Shown here: piece after piece, positions 16,275 through 25,088 of the stretch
Position numbering within the stretch: position 1 is the first letter of the stretch
How the letters are laid out: every line of letters begins with the position of its first letter
From: Oscillospiraceae bacterium
GTDB taxonomy: Bacteria; Bacillota; Clostridia; Oscillospirales; CAG-382
Direction of reading: 5' to 3'
Length of the DNA: 43,317 bases
Assembly: GCA_015064895.1 (NCBI GenBank)
Contig: SVRI01000019.1
Span: 1 to 43,317, forward strand
Notes under the pieces: generated by a model
What the model was told of the DNA's origin: nothing
Seen by the model: the letters and a program-made list of their open reading frames with translations, nothing else
The model's database searches: none
Program-made: the position numbers and the translations under genes

Positions 16275-17267
16275 ATGTATTGGATTGAAGCGGTTGTAAC
16301 TACAACAAGCGCGGGTATTGAGCCTGTTGCGGGCAGACTTCTTATGAACGGAATAAACGGTTACGCCGTTGAGGATGCAAACGAATTCAACGAATTTCTT
16401 GAAGGAGAGGGCGTGTTCTTCGACTATGTTGAGGATGACCTTCTGAAACTCAAGGACTGCGAAACAACCGTTAAATTCTATGTGTGTGAAAATGCACAGG
16501 GACTTGAAATGCTCCTTGCCGTAAAGAAGAGCCTTGATGAGCTTCGTGCTATGGACAAGGAAGGGGCATTCGGCACCCTTACCCTTACAACCGACTCCAA
16601 AATTGAGGAGCAGGACTGGGAAAATAACTGGAAAAAGTATTTCAAGCCTTTTCCCGTAGGAAAGAATCTTTGCATAAAACCCTCATGGGAAAATCTTCCC
16701 GATGAGCTCAAGGATAAAACCGTAATCGAACTTGACCCCTCAAGCTCCTTCGGCACAGGCTCCCATACAACCACAAGACTCTGTCTTGAAATGGTTGAAA
16801 AGTATATGGCAAAGTCGGGTGACAATGTTCAGGTTCTTGACATGGGCTGCGGCAGCGGAATACTCGGCATTGCGGCATCGCTCCTGGGGGCAGAGTTTAT
16901 AACGGCTGTTGATATTGATGAAAACAGCGCAAGAATTGCGGCAGAAAACTTCAAGGAAAATAAGATTGCCGACGGCAAGTATAAGGTAATGGCGGGCAAT
17001 ATCCTCAATGACCAAGCCTTTTACGATGTTGTTACGGCAAAGAAATATGACCTGATTGCGGCAAACATTGTTGCGGATGTTCTTATCTGGATGGCACCGG
17101 TGTTTAAAAAGGTGTTAGCCGAAGACGGATATCTTCTCGTTTCGGGCATTATCTCGGAGAGAAGCGATGAGGTTGTGGATGCCCTTAAAGAAAACGGACT
17201 TTGTGTAAAAGAGTTTGCAGAAAGCCAGGAATGGGCGGCGGTAGTATTATGCCACGCTTTTTTGTAG
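16275..17267 (+). CDS. prmA: Ribosomal protein L11 methyltransferase
   Basis: AdoMet-dependent methylation of L11. 330 residues from the ATG at 16275 (MYWIEAVVTTT), with GAAGGGA before it; a longer frame upstream lacks an RBS. The N-terminal substrate-recognition domain ends near 130; the methyltransferase domain has DPSSSFGTGSHTTT, motif I DMGCGSGILGIAA (near 195), AVDIDENS and NIVADVLI. The 3' end overlaps rsmE by 19 bp, so the two are translationally linked. First gene of the long plus-strand series. Confidence 0.95.
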   Translation: MYWIEAVVTTTSAGIEPVAGRLLMNGINGYAVEDANEFNEFLEGEGVFFDYVEDDLLKLKDCETTVKFYVCENAQGLEMLLAVKKSLDELRAMDKEGAFGTLTLTTDSKIEEQDWENNWKKYFKPFPVGKNLCIKPSWENLPDELKDKTVIELDPSSSFGTGSHTTTRLCLEMVEKYMAKSGDNVQVLDMGCGSGILGIAASLLGAEFITAVDIDENSARIAAENFKENKIADGKYKVMAGNILNDQAFYDVVTAKKYDLIAANIVADVLIWMAPVFKKVLAEDGYLLVSGIISERSDEVVDALKENGLCVKEFAESQEWAAVVLCHAFL

Positions 17268-17998
17268 AAAATGAAAACATCCTCGGTGAAAAAATTGTAA
17301 TCGGCGGCGAGGATGCAAAGCATATATCACTGTCACTGCGGGCAAGAGTGGGAGAAAAAATCACTGCCTGCGACGGAAAAGGCGTCGATTACGAATGTGA
17401 AATTTCGGACATCACAAAAAACGAAGTTACACTTTCGGTGCTTGAAAAGAAAAACAGCGAAACCGAACCCGATATCGAGGTGACACTGTATCAGGCACTT
17501 GTGAAATCCGATAAATTCGATTTCATTGTCCAGAAATGTACAGAGCTGGGCGTAACAAAGATTGTTCCGGTAGTCACCGACAGGTGTATATCAAAGCCGG
17601 ATGATGCGTCCCTTGCGAAAAAGCTCGTAAGATGGAATAAAATCGCAAAGGAAGCGGCAATGCAAAGCGGCAGGGGACATATCCCGACAGTCGAAAATGC
17701 GGTAAGCTTTGATGAGGCTCTTGCGGGTTTAAAGAGGACGGACTGCGGTTTTCTCTGCTATGAATCAAATCCCCATACGGCGATAGATGAAATCTATAAC
17801 AAATGCAAGGAAAAGGGCAGTATAAAAACATGTGCATTCCTTGTGGGACCCGAAGGCGGCATTTCCGAAAAGGAAGCCGAAAAAACGATGGGTGAGGGAA
17901 TATCTCTTGCAAGTCTCGGACCGAGAATACTTCGTACCGAAACGGCACCGTTATGTGTAATGTCGGCTGTTATGCTCATGTCGGGCAATATGACTTAG
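17249..17998 (+). CDS. rsmE: 16S rRNA (uracil(1498)-N(3))-methyltransferase
   Basis: SPOUT methylase of the small ribosomal subunit, 249 residues from the ATG at 17249 (MPRFFVENE, the typical start). PUA-like N-terminal domain (HISLSLRARVGEKITACDG), then LVKSDKFDFIVQKCTELGVTKIVPVVTDRC and the AdoMet-knot motifs VGPEGGISEKE and SLGPRILRTETA. The start lies inside the end of prmA, a pairing found throughout the Firmicutes. Confidence 0.96.
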   Translation: MPRFFVENENILGEKIVIGGEDAKHISLSLRARVGEKITACDGKGVDYECEISDITKNEVTLSVLEKKNSETEPDIEVTLYQALVKSDKFDFIVQKCTELGVTKIVPVVTDRCISKPDDASLAKKLVRWNKIAKEAAMQSGRGHIPTVENAVSFDEALAGLKRTDCGFLCYESNPHTAIDEIYNKCKEKGSIKTCAFLVGPEGGISEKEAEKTMGEGISLASLGPRILRTETAPLCVMSAVMLMSGNMT

Positions 17999-18041
17999 TT
18001 TGCTATTTAAGAAAATACATTTTAGATTCGGAGTGTTGTAA

Positions 18042-18890
18042 TTGTCATCATTCAAACAGAAAAAGGAAGAAAAGTACGTTCTCAAAAAATCTGATATTGA
18101 TTTTTACAAAATGACGGGCGTACTTGCAATCGCAAGCGTGTTTATAATGCTTGTTCTCAAAATGCAGAGTTCATCCGGTATATCCCGTGCACCTGCCGGA
18201 AGCGATATGACCGAGAATTTCTATAAATTCTGCAGAACACCGCTCTTCTTTGTTATAGCAGGTGTTGCGGCAGTGGCGGCGGTCGTCTGGTTTGCAGTGT
18301 GCAGGGTTAAGAAGATTGACGAGTCGAAGCGGATTTTTACAAGTCTCAACTGTCTTGCGGTTGTTGCATATCTCGGATTTTTCTCGGCATGCTTCGGACT
18401 CGTACCCGACAGTAAGCTTCACGGCTTCTTTGTTTCGGCAACGGTGGTTATGGCAATACTTTATTACATATCAAAAATATTCTACGCAGATTTCATTATG
18501 TATTCTGTAATCACAGGTGTTTTCTGCGGAGCAATATATTTGTTCAAGCCCACCTTTGAGCCCTTGACTGTGGCACTCAGAATTGCATTTATCCTTATTT
18601 GTGCCGTATGCTGCGTTTACTTCCATAAGAGAATGAACAAACTCAAGATTTCAAAGAAAACAAAGGCGGCATTCATCAAGTTTCCCATATACGTACCGCT
18701 TGTTCTCGGCTCGTTGTTCCTCTTCTGGGCATACTTCCAGAACAAAGTACTGTATACCAATACGCAGAATAACGTTCTTCTTACCCTGTATAACATCGTG
18801 TTCCTCAACAGAACAAAAATGCTTGTGATCATGATGGTACAGTACATTGCTTTTGCAATAGTATATACGGTAAGACGAATCAAAGACTAA
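18042..18890 (+). CDS. Uncharacterised multi-pass membrane protein
   Basis: 282 residues starting at TTG (18042), with GGAG eight bases before it. The first ~25 residues are charged and cytoplasmic; then come about seven membrane helices, among them MTGVLAIASVFIMLVLKM, LFFVIAGVAAVAAVVWFAV, LAVVAYLGFFSACFGLV and IAFILICAVCCVYF. A basic loop (KRMNKLKISKKTKAAFIKF) follows the fifth. I do not recognise the family. It sits between rsmE and the CdaR/PucR-type regulator and probably shares their transcript. Confidence 0.8.
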   Translation: MSSFKQKKEEKYVLKKSDIDFYKMTGVLAIASVFIMLVLKMQSSSGISRAPAGSDMTENFYKFCRTPLFFVIAGVAAVAAVVWFAVCRVKKIDESKRIFTSLNCLAVVAYLGFFSACFGLVPDSKLHGFFVSATVVMAILYYISKIFYADFIMYSVITGVFCGAIYLFKPTFEPLTVALRIAFILICAVCCVYFHKRMNKLKISKKTKAAFIKFPIYVPLVLGSLFLFWAYFQNKVLYTNTQNNVLLTLYNIVFLNRTKMLVIMMVQYIAFAIVYTVRRIKD

Positions 18891-18920
18891 TTGTTAAACA
18901 GAAAGGACGGAAATATATAT

Positions 18921-20006
18921 ATGTCTACAAGAGTTTTTCAGAGTGTAATAAATCAGCTTAAGGATACAGTTGACAGAACAATTGCGGTTTTGGATGAAAC
19001 GGGTACAATAGTTGCCTGCAGCGAACTTGTGAGAATGGGTGAAAAAATGCCCGGTGCAGCCGAGCTTTTCTCGGATGACAACGAGGTTGTCACAAACGGC
19101 GGCAATACATACAGACTCATGGGCAGCTTTGCAAAGATTGACAACATCATCATGGTACAGGGTGACGATAAGGAAAGTGCCGATATCTGTGCGGTTCTTG
19201 CCGTTTCCTTTACCAATATAAAGAACCTTTACGGCGAAAAGTACGACAAATCCAGCTTTATCAAGAATATCATCCTTGATAACATTCTTCCCAGCGATAT
19301 TTACATAAAGGCAAAGGAGCTTCACTTCAACGCCGAATCCTCAAGAGCAGTATTCTTTGTACGCTTTGCGGAAAAGGGTGAGGTAATTCCTTACGATATC
19401 ATGCAGAACATGTTCCCCGACAAGAACAAGGACTATGTTATTTCAATCGGTGAAAACGATGTTGTTCTTGTCAAGGAGGTAAAGACGGGTATTGACCAGA
19501 AGGAGCTTGAAAAGATAGCTCATTCCATCGTCGATACAATCAGTGCCGAGTTCTTCCATTCCGTAACCATCGGTATCGGCTCTGTTTCCGAAAACATCAA
19601 GGACCTTGCAACTGCCTTCAGAGAAAGCCAGGTTGCAATTGAGGTAGGTAAGGTGTTTGATACAAAGAAGAGTGTTATCAGCTACGAAAACCTCGGTATC
19701 GGCAGACTTATCTATCAGCTTCCCACAACACTTTGTGATATGTTCCTTCACGAAGTGTTCAAGAAGGGTTCTTTAGAAAGCCTTGACCATGAAACACTTA
19801 TGACAATTCAGGCGTTCTTTGAAAATAACCTTAATGTTTCCGAAACATCAAGAAAGCTCTTTGTGCACAGAAATACACTTGTGTACAGACTTGAAAAGAT
19901 AAGAAAGATTACAGGTCTTGACCTTCGTGAATTTGAGCATGCAATCACATTCAAGGTAGCACTCATGGTTAAGAAGTATCTCACATCAAAGCCGGTTAAG
20001 TATTAA
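18921..20006 (+). CDS. CdaR/PucR-type transcriptional regulator
   Basis: 361 residues from the ATG at 18921 (AAAGGACGG RBS). The N-terminal part resembles the diacid-recognition domain (VFQSVINQLKDTVDRTIAVLDETGTIVAC). The centre (about 120-270) is a GGDEF-like fold without a GGDEF motif, and the C-terminus has the HTH_30 helix-turn-helix typical of PucR/CdaR (FFENNLNVSETSRKLFVHRNTLVYRLEKIRKITGLDL). Positioned directly before ftsE (15-bp gap). A link to division or cell-wall control is inferred only from position; the ligand is unknown. Confidence 0.88.
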   Translation: MSTRVFQSVINQLKDTVDRTIAVLDETGTIVACSELVRMGEKMPGAAELFSDDNEVVTNGGNTYRLMGSFAKIDNIIMVQGDDKESADICAVLAVSFTNIKNLYGEKYDKSSFIKNIILDNILPSDIYIKAKELHFNAESSRAVFFVRFAEKGEVIPYDIMQNMFPDKNKDYVISIGENDVVLVKEVKTGIDQKELEKIAHSIVDTISAEFFHSVTIGIGSVSENIKDLATAFRESQVAIEVGKVFDTKKSVISYENLGIGRLIYQLPTTLCDMFLHEVFKKGSLESLDHETLMTIQAFFENNLNVSETSRKLFVHRNTLVYRLEKIRKITGLDLREFEHAITFKVALMVKKYLTSKPVKY

Positions 20007-20021
20007 TAAAGGTAGTTTTAG

Positions 20022-20705
20022 ATGATAGAATTTAAGAACGTATCAAAAACATATAACAACAGAGAATATGTCCTCAAGGACGTAAACCTCAGAATTGAAG
20101 ACGGAGAGTTTGTGTTTGTTGTCGGAAGATCCGGTTCGGGTAAAACTACCCTTACAAAACTTCTTCTCAGAGAAGAAAAGGTTACTGAAGGCAGAATCAT
20201 TATCAACGGCTTCAGACTCGACAAAATGAGACAGGGAAAGGTGCCGTATCTCCGCCGTGAAATAGGTATGGTTTTCCAGGACTTCAGACTTTTCCCAAAG
20301 AAAAATGTGTATGAAAATGTTGCTTTTGCAATGGAAGTAATAGGTGCACCTTCAAGCTCAATCAAGAAAAGAGTACCCTTTTTCCTTGATCTTGTGGGAC
20401 TCGGCGATAAGATGAAATCCTTCCCGACACAGCTTTCGGGCGGTGAACAGCAGAGAGTTGCCCTTGCACGTGCCATTGTGAATAACCCCAACATTATAAT
20501 AGCCGATGAACCTACGGGTAACCTTGACCCTCAGATGAGCCGTGAAATCATGAATCTTCTCATGGCACTCAACGAAAAGCTCGGTAAGACGGTCATTGTT
20601 GTAACACACGAGCAGAGCCTTGTAAATAAGTATCAGAAGCGTGTTATTACAATAGGCGAAGGCGGTATAGAAAACGATAGAATAGGCGGTATGGCAAATG
20701 CGTAG
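20022..20705 (+). CDS. ftsE: Cell division ATP-binding protein FtsE
   Basis: ATPase of the FtsEX complex, which activates peptidoglycan hydrolases at the division site or cell wall. 227 residues. Walker A GRSGSGKTT (near 36-44), Q-loop MVFQDFRLF, signature LSGGEQQR, Walker B IIIADEPTGNLD and the H-loop VVTHE are all intact. The end overlaps ftsX by 8 bp, indicating coupled translation. Confidence 0.97.
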   Translation: MIEFKNVSKTYNNREYVLKDVNLRIEDGEFVFVVGRSGSGKTTLTKLLLREEKVTEGRIIINGFRLDKMRQGKVPYLRREIGMVFQDFRLFPKKNVYENVAFAMEVIGAPSSSIKKRVPFFLDLVGLGDKMKSFPTQLSGGEQQRVALARAIVNNPNIIIADEPTGNLDPQMSREIMNLLMALNEKLGKTVIVVTHEQSLVNKYQKRVITIGEGGIENDRIGGMANA

Positions 20706-21609
20706 ATTCAGACTGTTTACGTTCATCAAGGAAGGCTTTAAGGGCGTATTCAGAAACGGACTCATGAGTGTTGCCTCAATACTGGTTCTTTTCTCATCGC
20801 TCTTTATGATAGGTATTTTTACCACTATCATTAAAAATGTAAATTACAATCTTGACAAGATGGAAGACTTCAATGAGCTTGTCTGCTATATGAAGCTTGA
20901 TGCAACACAAGAACAGGTAGCCAAAGCGGGCGTCACCATGAAGAACTTCAATAATGTCACCGGCGTCACATTTGTATCAAAGGAAGAAGCACTTGAAGCC
21001 GAAAAGCAAAAGTACGGTGACGAATACAAGCAGATTTTTGAAATGTATGAAAAAACGGAAGCAGAAGGAGGTAAAAGCAATCCTCTGCCCGATGCATACA
21101 GAATAGAGTATAAATCCGTAAATGACCTTGCAACCCTTGAAGAAAAGCTTTCGAGAGTTGAGGGGGTTGAAACGGTAAGAAACAGCTATGCCGTTGCGCA
21201 GAATATCCAGAAGCTGAAGAATATAATAACCCTCGGCGGTACATGGCTCATGGTTCTGCTTGTTGTAATCTCGGTGTTTGTTATTGCAAATACAATCAAA
21301 ATCACATACCATTCCCGTGAGCTTGAAATAGGTATCATGAGATATATCGGTGCGACAAAGACATATATCACAATGCCGTTTGTCTTTGAAAGTGTCATTA
21401 TTTCGGCAGTGAGTGCAGGACTTGGATATCTTGCCCAGTGGTATGTCTACACAAGAGTTTTACGCGGACTTACCGAAAAATACGACATTATCGAAATCAT
21501 TCCGTATACACAGATGCATAGACTGTTCCTTATCATTTACTTCGGTGCAGGTCTTGTTATCGGTGTGTTTGGCAGTATAATTACAATAAGAAAGTACATG
21601 AAGGTATAA
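20698..21609 (+). CDS. ftsX: Cell division membrane protein FtsX
   Basis: 303 residues. A cytoplasmic start (FTFIKEGFKGVFRNGLMSVASI), TM1 near 25-45, an extracellular domain of ~120 residues with the typical VTFVSKEEALEAEKQKYGDEY segment, then three more helices (WLMVLLVVISVFVIANTIKI and two later). The loop YHSRELEIGIMRYIGATKTYI is the conserved FtsE-contact region. Its extracellular domain should hold the M23 hydrolase encoded next. Confidence 0.97.
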   Translation: MRRFRLFTFIKEGFKGVFRNGLMSVASILVLFSSLFMIGIFTTIIKNVNYNLDKMEDFNELVCYMKLDATQEQVAKAGVTMKNFNNVTGVTFVSKEEALEAEKQKYGDEYKQIFEMYEKTEAEGGKSNPLPDAYRIEYKSVNDLATLEEKLSRVEGVETVRNSYAVAQNIQKLKNIITLGGTWLMVLLVVISVFVIANTIKITYHSRELEIGIMRYIGATKTYITMPFVFESVIISAVSAGLGYLAQWYVYTRVLRGLTEKYDIIEIIPYTQMHRLFLIIYFGAGLVIGVFGSIITIRKYMKV

Positions 21610-21631
21610 AATTCGGAAGGAGAAGGCTCAT

Positions 21632-22843
21632 ATGTCAATAAGAGCACGCAAAATCATCACATTTTTGCTGATACTTACCGTGGTGAGTTTTGCAATAGTC
21701 GGACTTATGGTATATGATGCCGCAACAAAAGTAATTGCGGCACCGGACATAGACAGAAGCAAAACAATATATGAGCTTGAGAGCGACCTTAAGGATCTTG
21801 AAGCAGAAGAACAGAAACTCAGGGATCAGGTGGCGTCCGACACCGCAAACCTTTCAGTGTATACGCAGAAGCTTGCAGATCTTGAGGTTGAGATTCAGAT
21901 TCTTGCCGACAGACTTGTAATTATCGAGTCGCTCGGTACACAGTGGCAGGCTCAGTCAGACAGTATACAGACTCAGATTGATGATGCCAAAATACGACAG
22001 GCAGAAGAAATAGAAGCATTTGAAGAAATGCTCAGAATGTCATACAAGTACGGCGATAATACATATTTCGACATAATTTTCGGTTCTCAGGATATGCTTG
22101 ACTTCCTTTCAAGAGTGGATATGATTTCCTATCATGCTCAGGCAGAGAATAATATTCTCAACAGCCTTGCCACCACAATAACCTCTCTTGAAACATTAGA
22201 GTCACAGTATACCGCATCTCAGGAAGCACTTGCAAGCTACGGCACAGCACAGGAGCTTTTGGGAGCTGACCTTGAACTCAAGAGAAGTGAAGCCGAAACA
22301 ATGAAGACGGAATATCAAAACAGTCTTGATATAAACACCCAGCTTCTTTCGGATAAGGAAACGGAACTCGATGCCATGGAGGCTGAAATCAAGAGACGTT
22401 ATGAAGAGGAAAGAGCAAATAATGTAAACCAGCAGTATATCGGCGGTGCATTTGTTCATCCCTGTCCCACGAGAAGACGTATTTCTTCCGAATTTGAAGT
22501 AAGAGTAAGTCCCATAAGCGGTAAGATAGAAAGCCATAACGGTATCGATATGGCGGCAAATGCCGGCGAACCCATATATGCTGCGGCGTCGGGAACGGTT
22601 ATCGACTCGAGATACTCCAGTTCCTGGGGTAACGTCGTTCAGATAGACCACGGCGGCGGTATAGTTACGCTTTATGCCCATTGTACAACAAGACTTGTAA
22701 CCAAGGGTCAGGTTGTAAGTGCGGGAGAACAGATTGCAACCGTCGGAACAACGGGCTGGTCTACGGGTAACCATCTGCATTTTACCGTTTATAAGAACGG
22801 TGTGGCAGTAAATCCCAGAGAATACCTTCCTTCCAACCCTTAA
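21632..22843 (+). CDS. Murein hydrolase (EnvC-like coiled coil plus M23/LytM peptidase)
   Basis: 403 residues: N-terminal membrane anchor or signal (IITFLLILTVVSFAIVGLMV), a long coiled coil about 45-265 (IYELESDLKDLEAEEQKLR and following heptads), and a C-terminal M23 domain. Its zinc ligands appear intact: SHNGIDMAA (H and D), YAHC and NHLHF. This differs from E. coli EnvC, whose LytM domain is inactive, so here FtsEX probably controls a real endopeptidase, as with CwlO and PcsB. Strong RBS AAGGAGAAGG, 22 bp after ftsX. Confidence 0.93.
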   Translation: MSIRARKIITFLLILTVVSFAIVGLMVYDAATKVIAAPDIDRSKTIYELESDLKDLEAEEQKLRDQVASDTANLSVYTQKLADLEVEIQILADRLVIIESLGTQWQAQSDSIQTQIDDAKIRQAEEIEAFEEMLRMSYKYGDNTYFDIIFGSQDMLDFLSRVDMISYHAQAENNILNSLATTITSLETLESQYTASQEALASYGTAQELLGADLELKRSEAETMKTEYQNSLDINTQLLSDKETELDAMEAEIKRRYEEERANNVNQQYIGGAFVHPCPTRRRISSEFEVRVSPISGKIESHNGIDMAANAGEPIYAAASGTVIDSRYSSSWGNVVQIDHGGGIVTLYAHCTTRLVTKGQVVSAGEQIATVGTTGWSTGNHLHFTVYKNGVAVNPREYLPSNP

Positions 22844-22855
22844 TTAAATAAAAAA

Positions 22856-22890
22856 ACGGCGGCAGCAATACCGCCGTGAGTTTGTTTATT
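22856..22890 (+). terminator. Hairpin after the M23 peptidase gene, possible weak terminator
   Basis: Stem ACGGCGG (22856-22862) / CCGCCGT (22871-22877) followed by GAGTTTGTTTATT, a poor T-tract. It may reduce, rather than stop, reading into the S41 gene. Confidence 0.6.
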
Positions 22891-22924
22891 AAAGCATCCA
22901 AAATAAGTCGTAAGGAGTGCAGTT

Positions 22925-24154
22925 ATGCATCAGAAAATAAGACAGTTTATGTTATCATTATTCGTCATAATGGCGGCATGTCTTCTTGTTTTTCAGATAA
23001 CATATACCGAAACTGACAAGTTCTGGAAGAATAAAATTACCGACATGTTGTTTTCGGGGAAAACCGATGTTGAAAACAGCCTTTCCGAGGTTACTGAAAT
23101 TGTAAATGACAATTATGTAGGTGAAAAAGACAGCGAAAAGGCATCCGAAAACGTCATGAACGGCTATATGGCTTCTCTTGATAAGTTCTCAATGTACATG
23201 AATGAAGAGCAGTATAACAGCTATCTTGCACTTCAGAATAACGCAAATAATGTCGGAATCGGTGTCAATGCCCTTTATGATTCTACTTTGGACGGAATAT
23301 TTGTTGTAAATGTTCACAGAGGCTCACCCGCTGAGCTTTCGGGTATGGTTCCCGGCGATATAATCACCCATGTTGACGGTGTTTCGGTAAAGCAGCTTGG
23401 CTATTATTCATCAATGGCAAAAATTGCACTGGGTGACGAAAACGAACAGGTGCATCTCACCATTAAAAGAAATGATGGCAGCATCGGGCAGTGCAGTGTG
23501 TCAAGAAAAAAAGTCGAGCAGGAAAAGATAAGCGGCGAAAAACTCGGCAGCAGTATAGGTCTTATAAATATAAGCGGCTTTGCACCCGGTGATGAAGAGG
23601 TGTTCAAGGCGACAATGGAAGATCTTATCGTAGGCGGCTGTGAAAAGTTTGTTATAGACGTAAGAAACAATTCGGGCGGAAACTTCGAGGCAATATCAAG
23701 AATACTTGACTTTTTGCTTGAAGAAGGCGAGCTTTTTTCGGTAACAGAGGGAAGCAAATCGAATGCAAAGAACACTGTGCTTTCGGATACAAACTCTGTT
23801 CCGTATCCTCTTGCGGTTCTTGTAAATAAAGGGACCGTGGGCGGAGCAGAAATATTTGCCGCAGCCCTTAATGAATCCGACAGAGTAAAGCTTTTCGGCA
23901 CAAACACTTACGGCAAGGCGACAACTCAGGAAATATTCCCGCTGTCATCCGGCGGTGCACTTTGCATTTCTACCAAGGTATATACAACAAAGGACGGAAA
24001 AAGCTTTGATTCAATAGGAGTTGTGCCGGATACAACGGTTGAACTTCCGATTGAGCTGAAAATGTCCTATACAACACTTACCAAGAATCAGGACACTCCT
24101 CTTCAGGAGGCAATCACATATCTGAAGAGCCAGCAGGCATTGTCAAAGGGTTAA
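22925..24154 (+). CDS. S41 (C-terminal processing peptidase) family protein lacking the catalytic Ser
   Basis: 409 residues: membrane anchor (LSLFVIMAACLLVFQITY), an N-terminal helical part, a PDZ domain about 100-185 (GIFVVNVHRGSPAELSGMVPGDIITHVDGVSV) and the S41 domain (FVIDVRNNSGGNFE). The catalytic region reads VNKGTVGGAEIFAAAL where active enzymes have GSASASEI. Counting 25 residues back from the general-base Lys331 (TYGKATTQ), as in E. coli Tsp (S430/K455), gives Gly306. Lys331 and Gln335 are kept. It should therefore bind, not cut, and may be a scaffold or regulator for the preceding FtsEX-M23 system. RBS AAGGAGTG; own weak upstream hairpin. Confidence 0.9.
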   Translation: MHQKIRQFMLSLFVIMAACLLVFQITYTETDKFWKNKITDMLFSGKTDVENSLSEVTEIVNDNYVGEKDSEKASENVMNGYMASLDKFSMYMNEEQYNSYLALQNNANNVGIGVNALYDSTLDGIFVVNVHRGSPAELSGMVPGDIITHVDGVSVKQLGYYSSMAKIALGDENEQVHLTIKRNDGSIGQCSVSRKKVEQEKISGEKLGSSIGLINISGFAPGDEEVFKATMEDLIVGGCEKFVIDVRNNSGGNFEAISRILDFLLEEGELFSVTEGSKSNAKNTVLSDTNSVPYPLAVLVNKGTVGGAEIFAAALNESDRVKLFGTNTYGKATTQEIFPLSSGGALCISTKVYTTKDGKSFDSIGVVPDTTVELPIELKMSYTTLTKNQDTPLQEAITYLKSQQALSKG

Positions 24155-24203
24155 TGCGGCTTGGCAACAATATCAAAACAGGCTTTGAATATGAAAGGAT
24201 ATC

Positions 24204-25064
24204 ATGAACAATAAATTTAACAAGAAATCAAACGGCAAACGGTACTCGGATAAAGGCTCAGACGGCAGAAACAGAGATTACCGCCGTTCAAAAACATATA
24301 ATGACGGAAACGGTTATGAAGAGGGACTTGAAAACGGTTCGGTCCCCGGCAGAAATGCGGTAAGAGAACTGTTGAAATCGGGAAGAACGGTTGAAAAAAT
24401 CTATGTCCAGAGCGGTGAACGTGAAGGCTCGATTACAGTGCTTGCGGCAGAAGCCATAGCAAGAGGCATTCCTCTTATCGAGGTGGAAAAAGCAAAGCTT
24501 GATAAGCTGTGCGGCTATGAACAGCATCAGGGTATTGTGGCAATTGCTTCGGAAAAGGAATATGTGGAAATTGAAGATGTTCTGAAAATTGCCGAAGAAA
24601 GAGGAGAAAAGCCTCTTATCGTCATTGCCGATAATGTTTCAGATCCTCACAATCTCGGTGCCATAATCAGATGTGCAGAGGGTGCAGGTGCCCATGGAAT
24701 TGTTATTCCCAAACGCAGAAGTGCATGTATTACACCGGCGGTTGCCAAAGCTTCGGCAGGTGCTACAGAGCATATGGCATGTGTAAAATGCGTAAATGTT
24801 ACCGAAACCATAAAGAAACTTAAGGATTACGGTCTTTGGGTGTTCGGTGCAGAGGCAGACGGTGAGGATTATACAAGAGTTGACTACACTCTGCCGTGTG
24901 CAATAGTGGTGGGCAGTGAAGAAAACGGAATTTCTGCCCTCGTCAAGAAAAATTGTGATTATATTGTTTCACTTCCCATGAGAGGAAAGGTGAACTCCCT
25001 TAATGTTTCAACCGCATCTGCAGTGCTTCTTTATGAGGCAATAAGGCAACGCGGCTTGAAATGA
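24204..25064 (+). CDS. rlmB: 23S rRNA (guanosine-2'-O-)-methyltransferase, RlmB/TrmH family
   Basis: 286 residues. The first ~45 are low-complexity and basic (NKFNKKSNGKRYSDKGSDGRN), followed by the L30e-like RNA-binding domain starting VPGRNAVRELLKSGR. The SPOUT domain carries the three motifs: NVSDPHNLGAIIRCAEGAGA, VVGSEENGIS and SLPMRGKVNSLNVSTASAVLLYE. Family membership is firm; RlmB (G2251) is the likely activity but related TrmH-type enzymes cannot be excluded. RBS GAAAGGA. Confidence 0.93.
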   Translation: MNNKFNKKSNGKRYSDKGSDGRNRDYRRSKTYNDGNGYEEGLENGSVPGRNAVRELLKSGRTVEKIYVQSGEREGSITVLAAEAIARGIPLIEVEKAKLDKLCGYEQHQGIVAIASEKEYVEIEDVLKIAEERGEKPLIVIADNVSDPHNLGAIIRCAEGAGAHGIVIPKRRSACITPAVAKASAGATEHMACVKCVNVTETIKKLKDYGLWVFGAEADGEDYTRVDYTLPCAIVVGSEENGISALVKKNCDYIVSLPMRGKVNSLNVSTASAVLLYEAIRQRGLK

Positions 25065-25088
25065 CAAATACAAGAAGGAGGTTAATGT

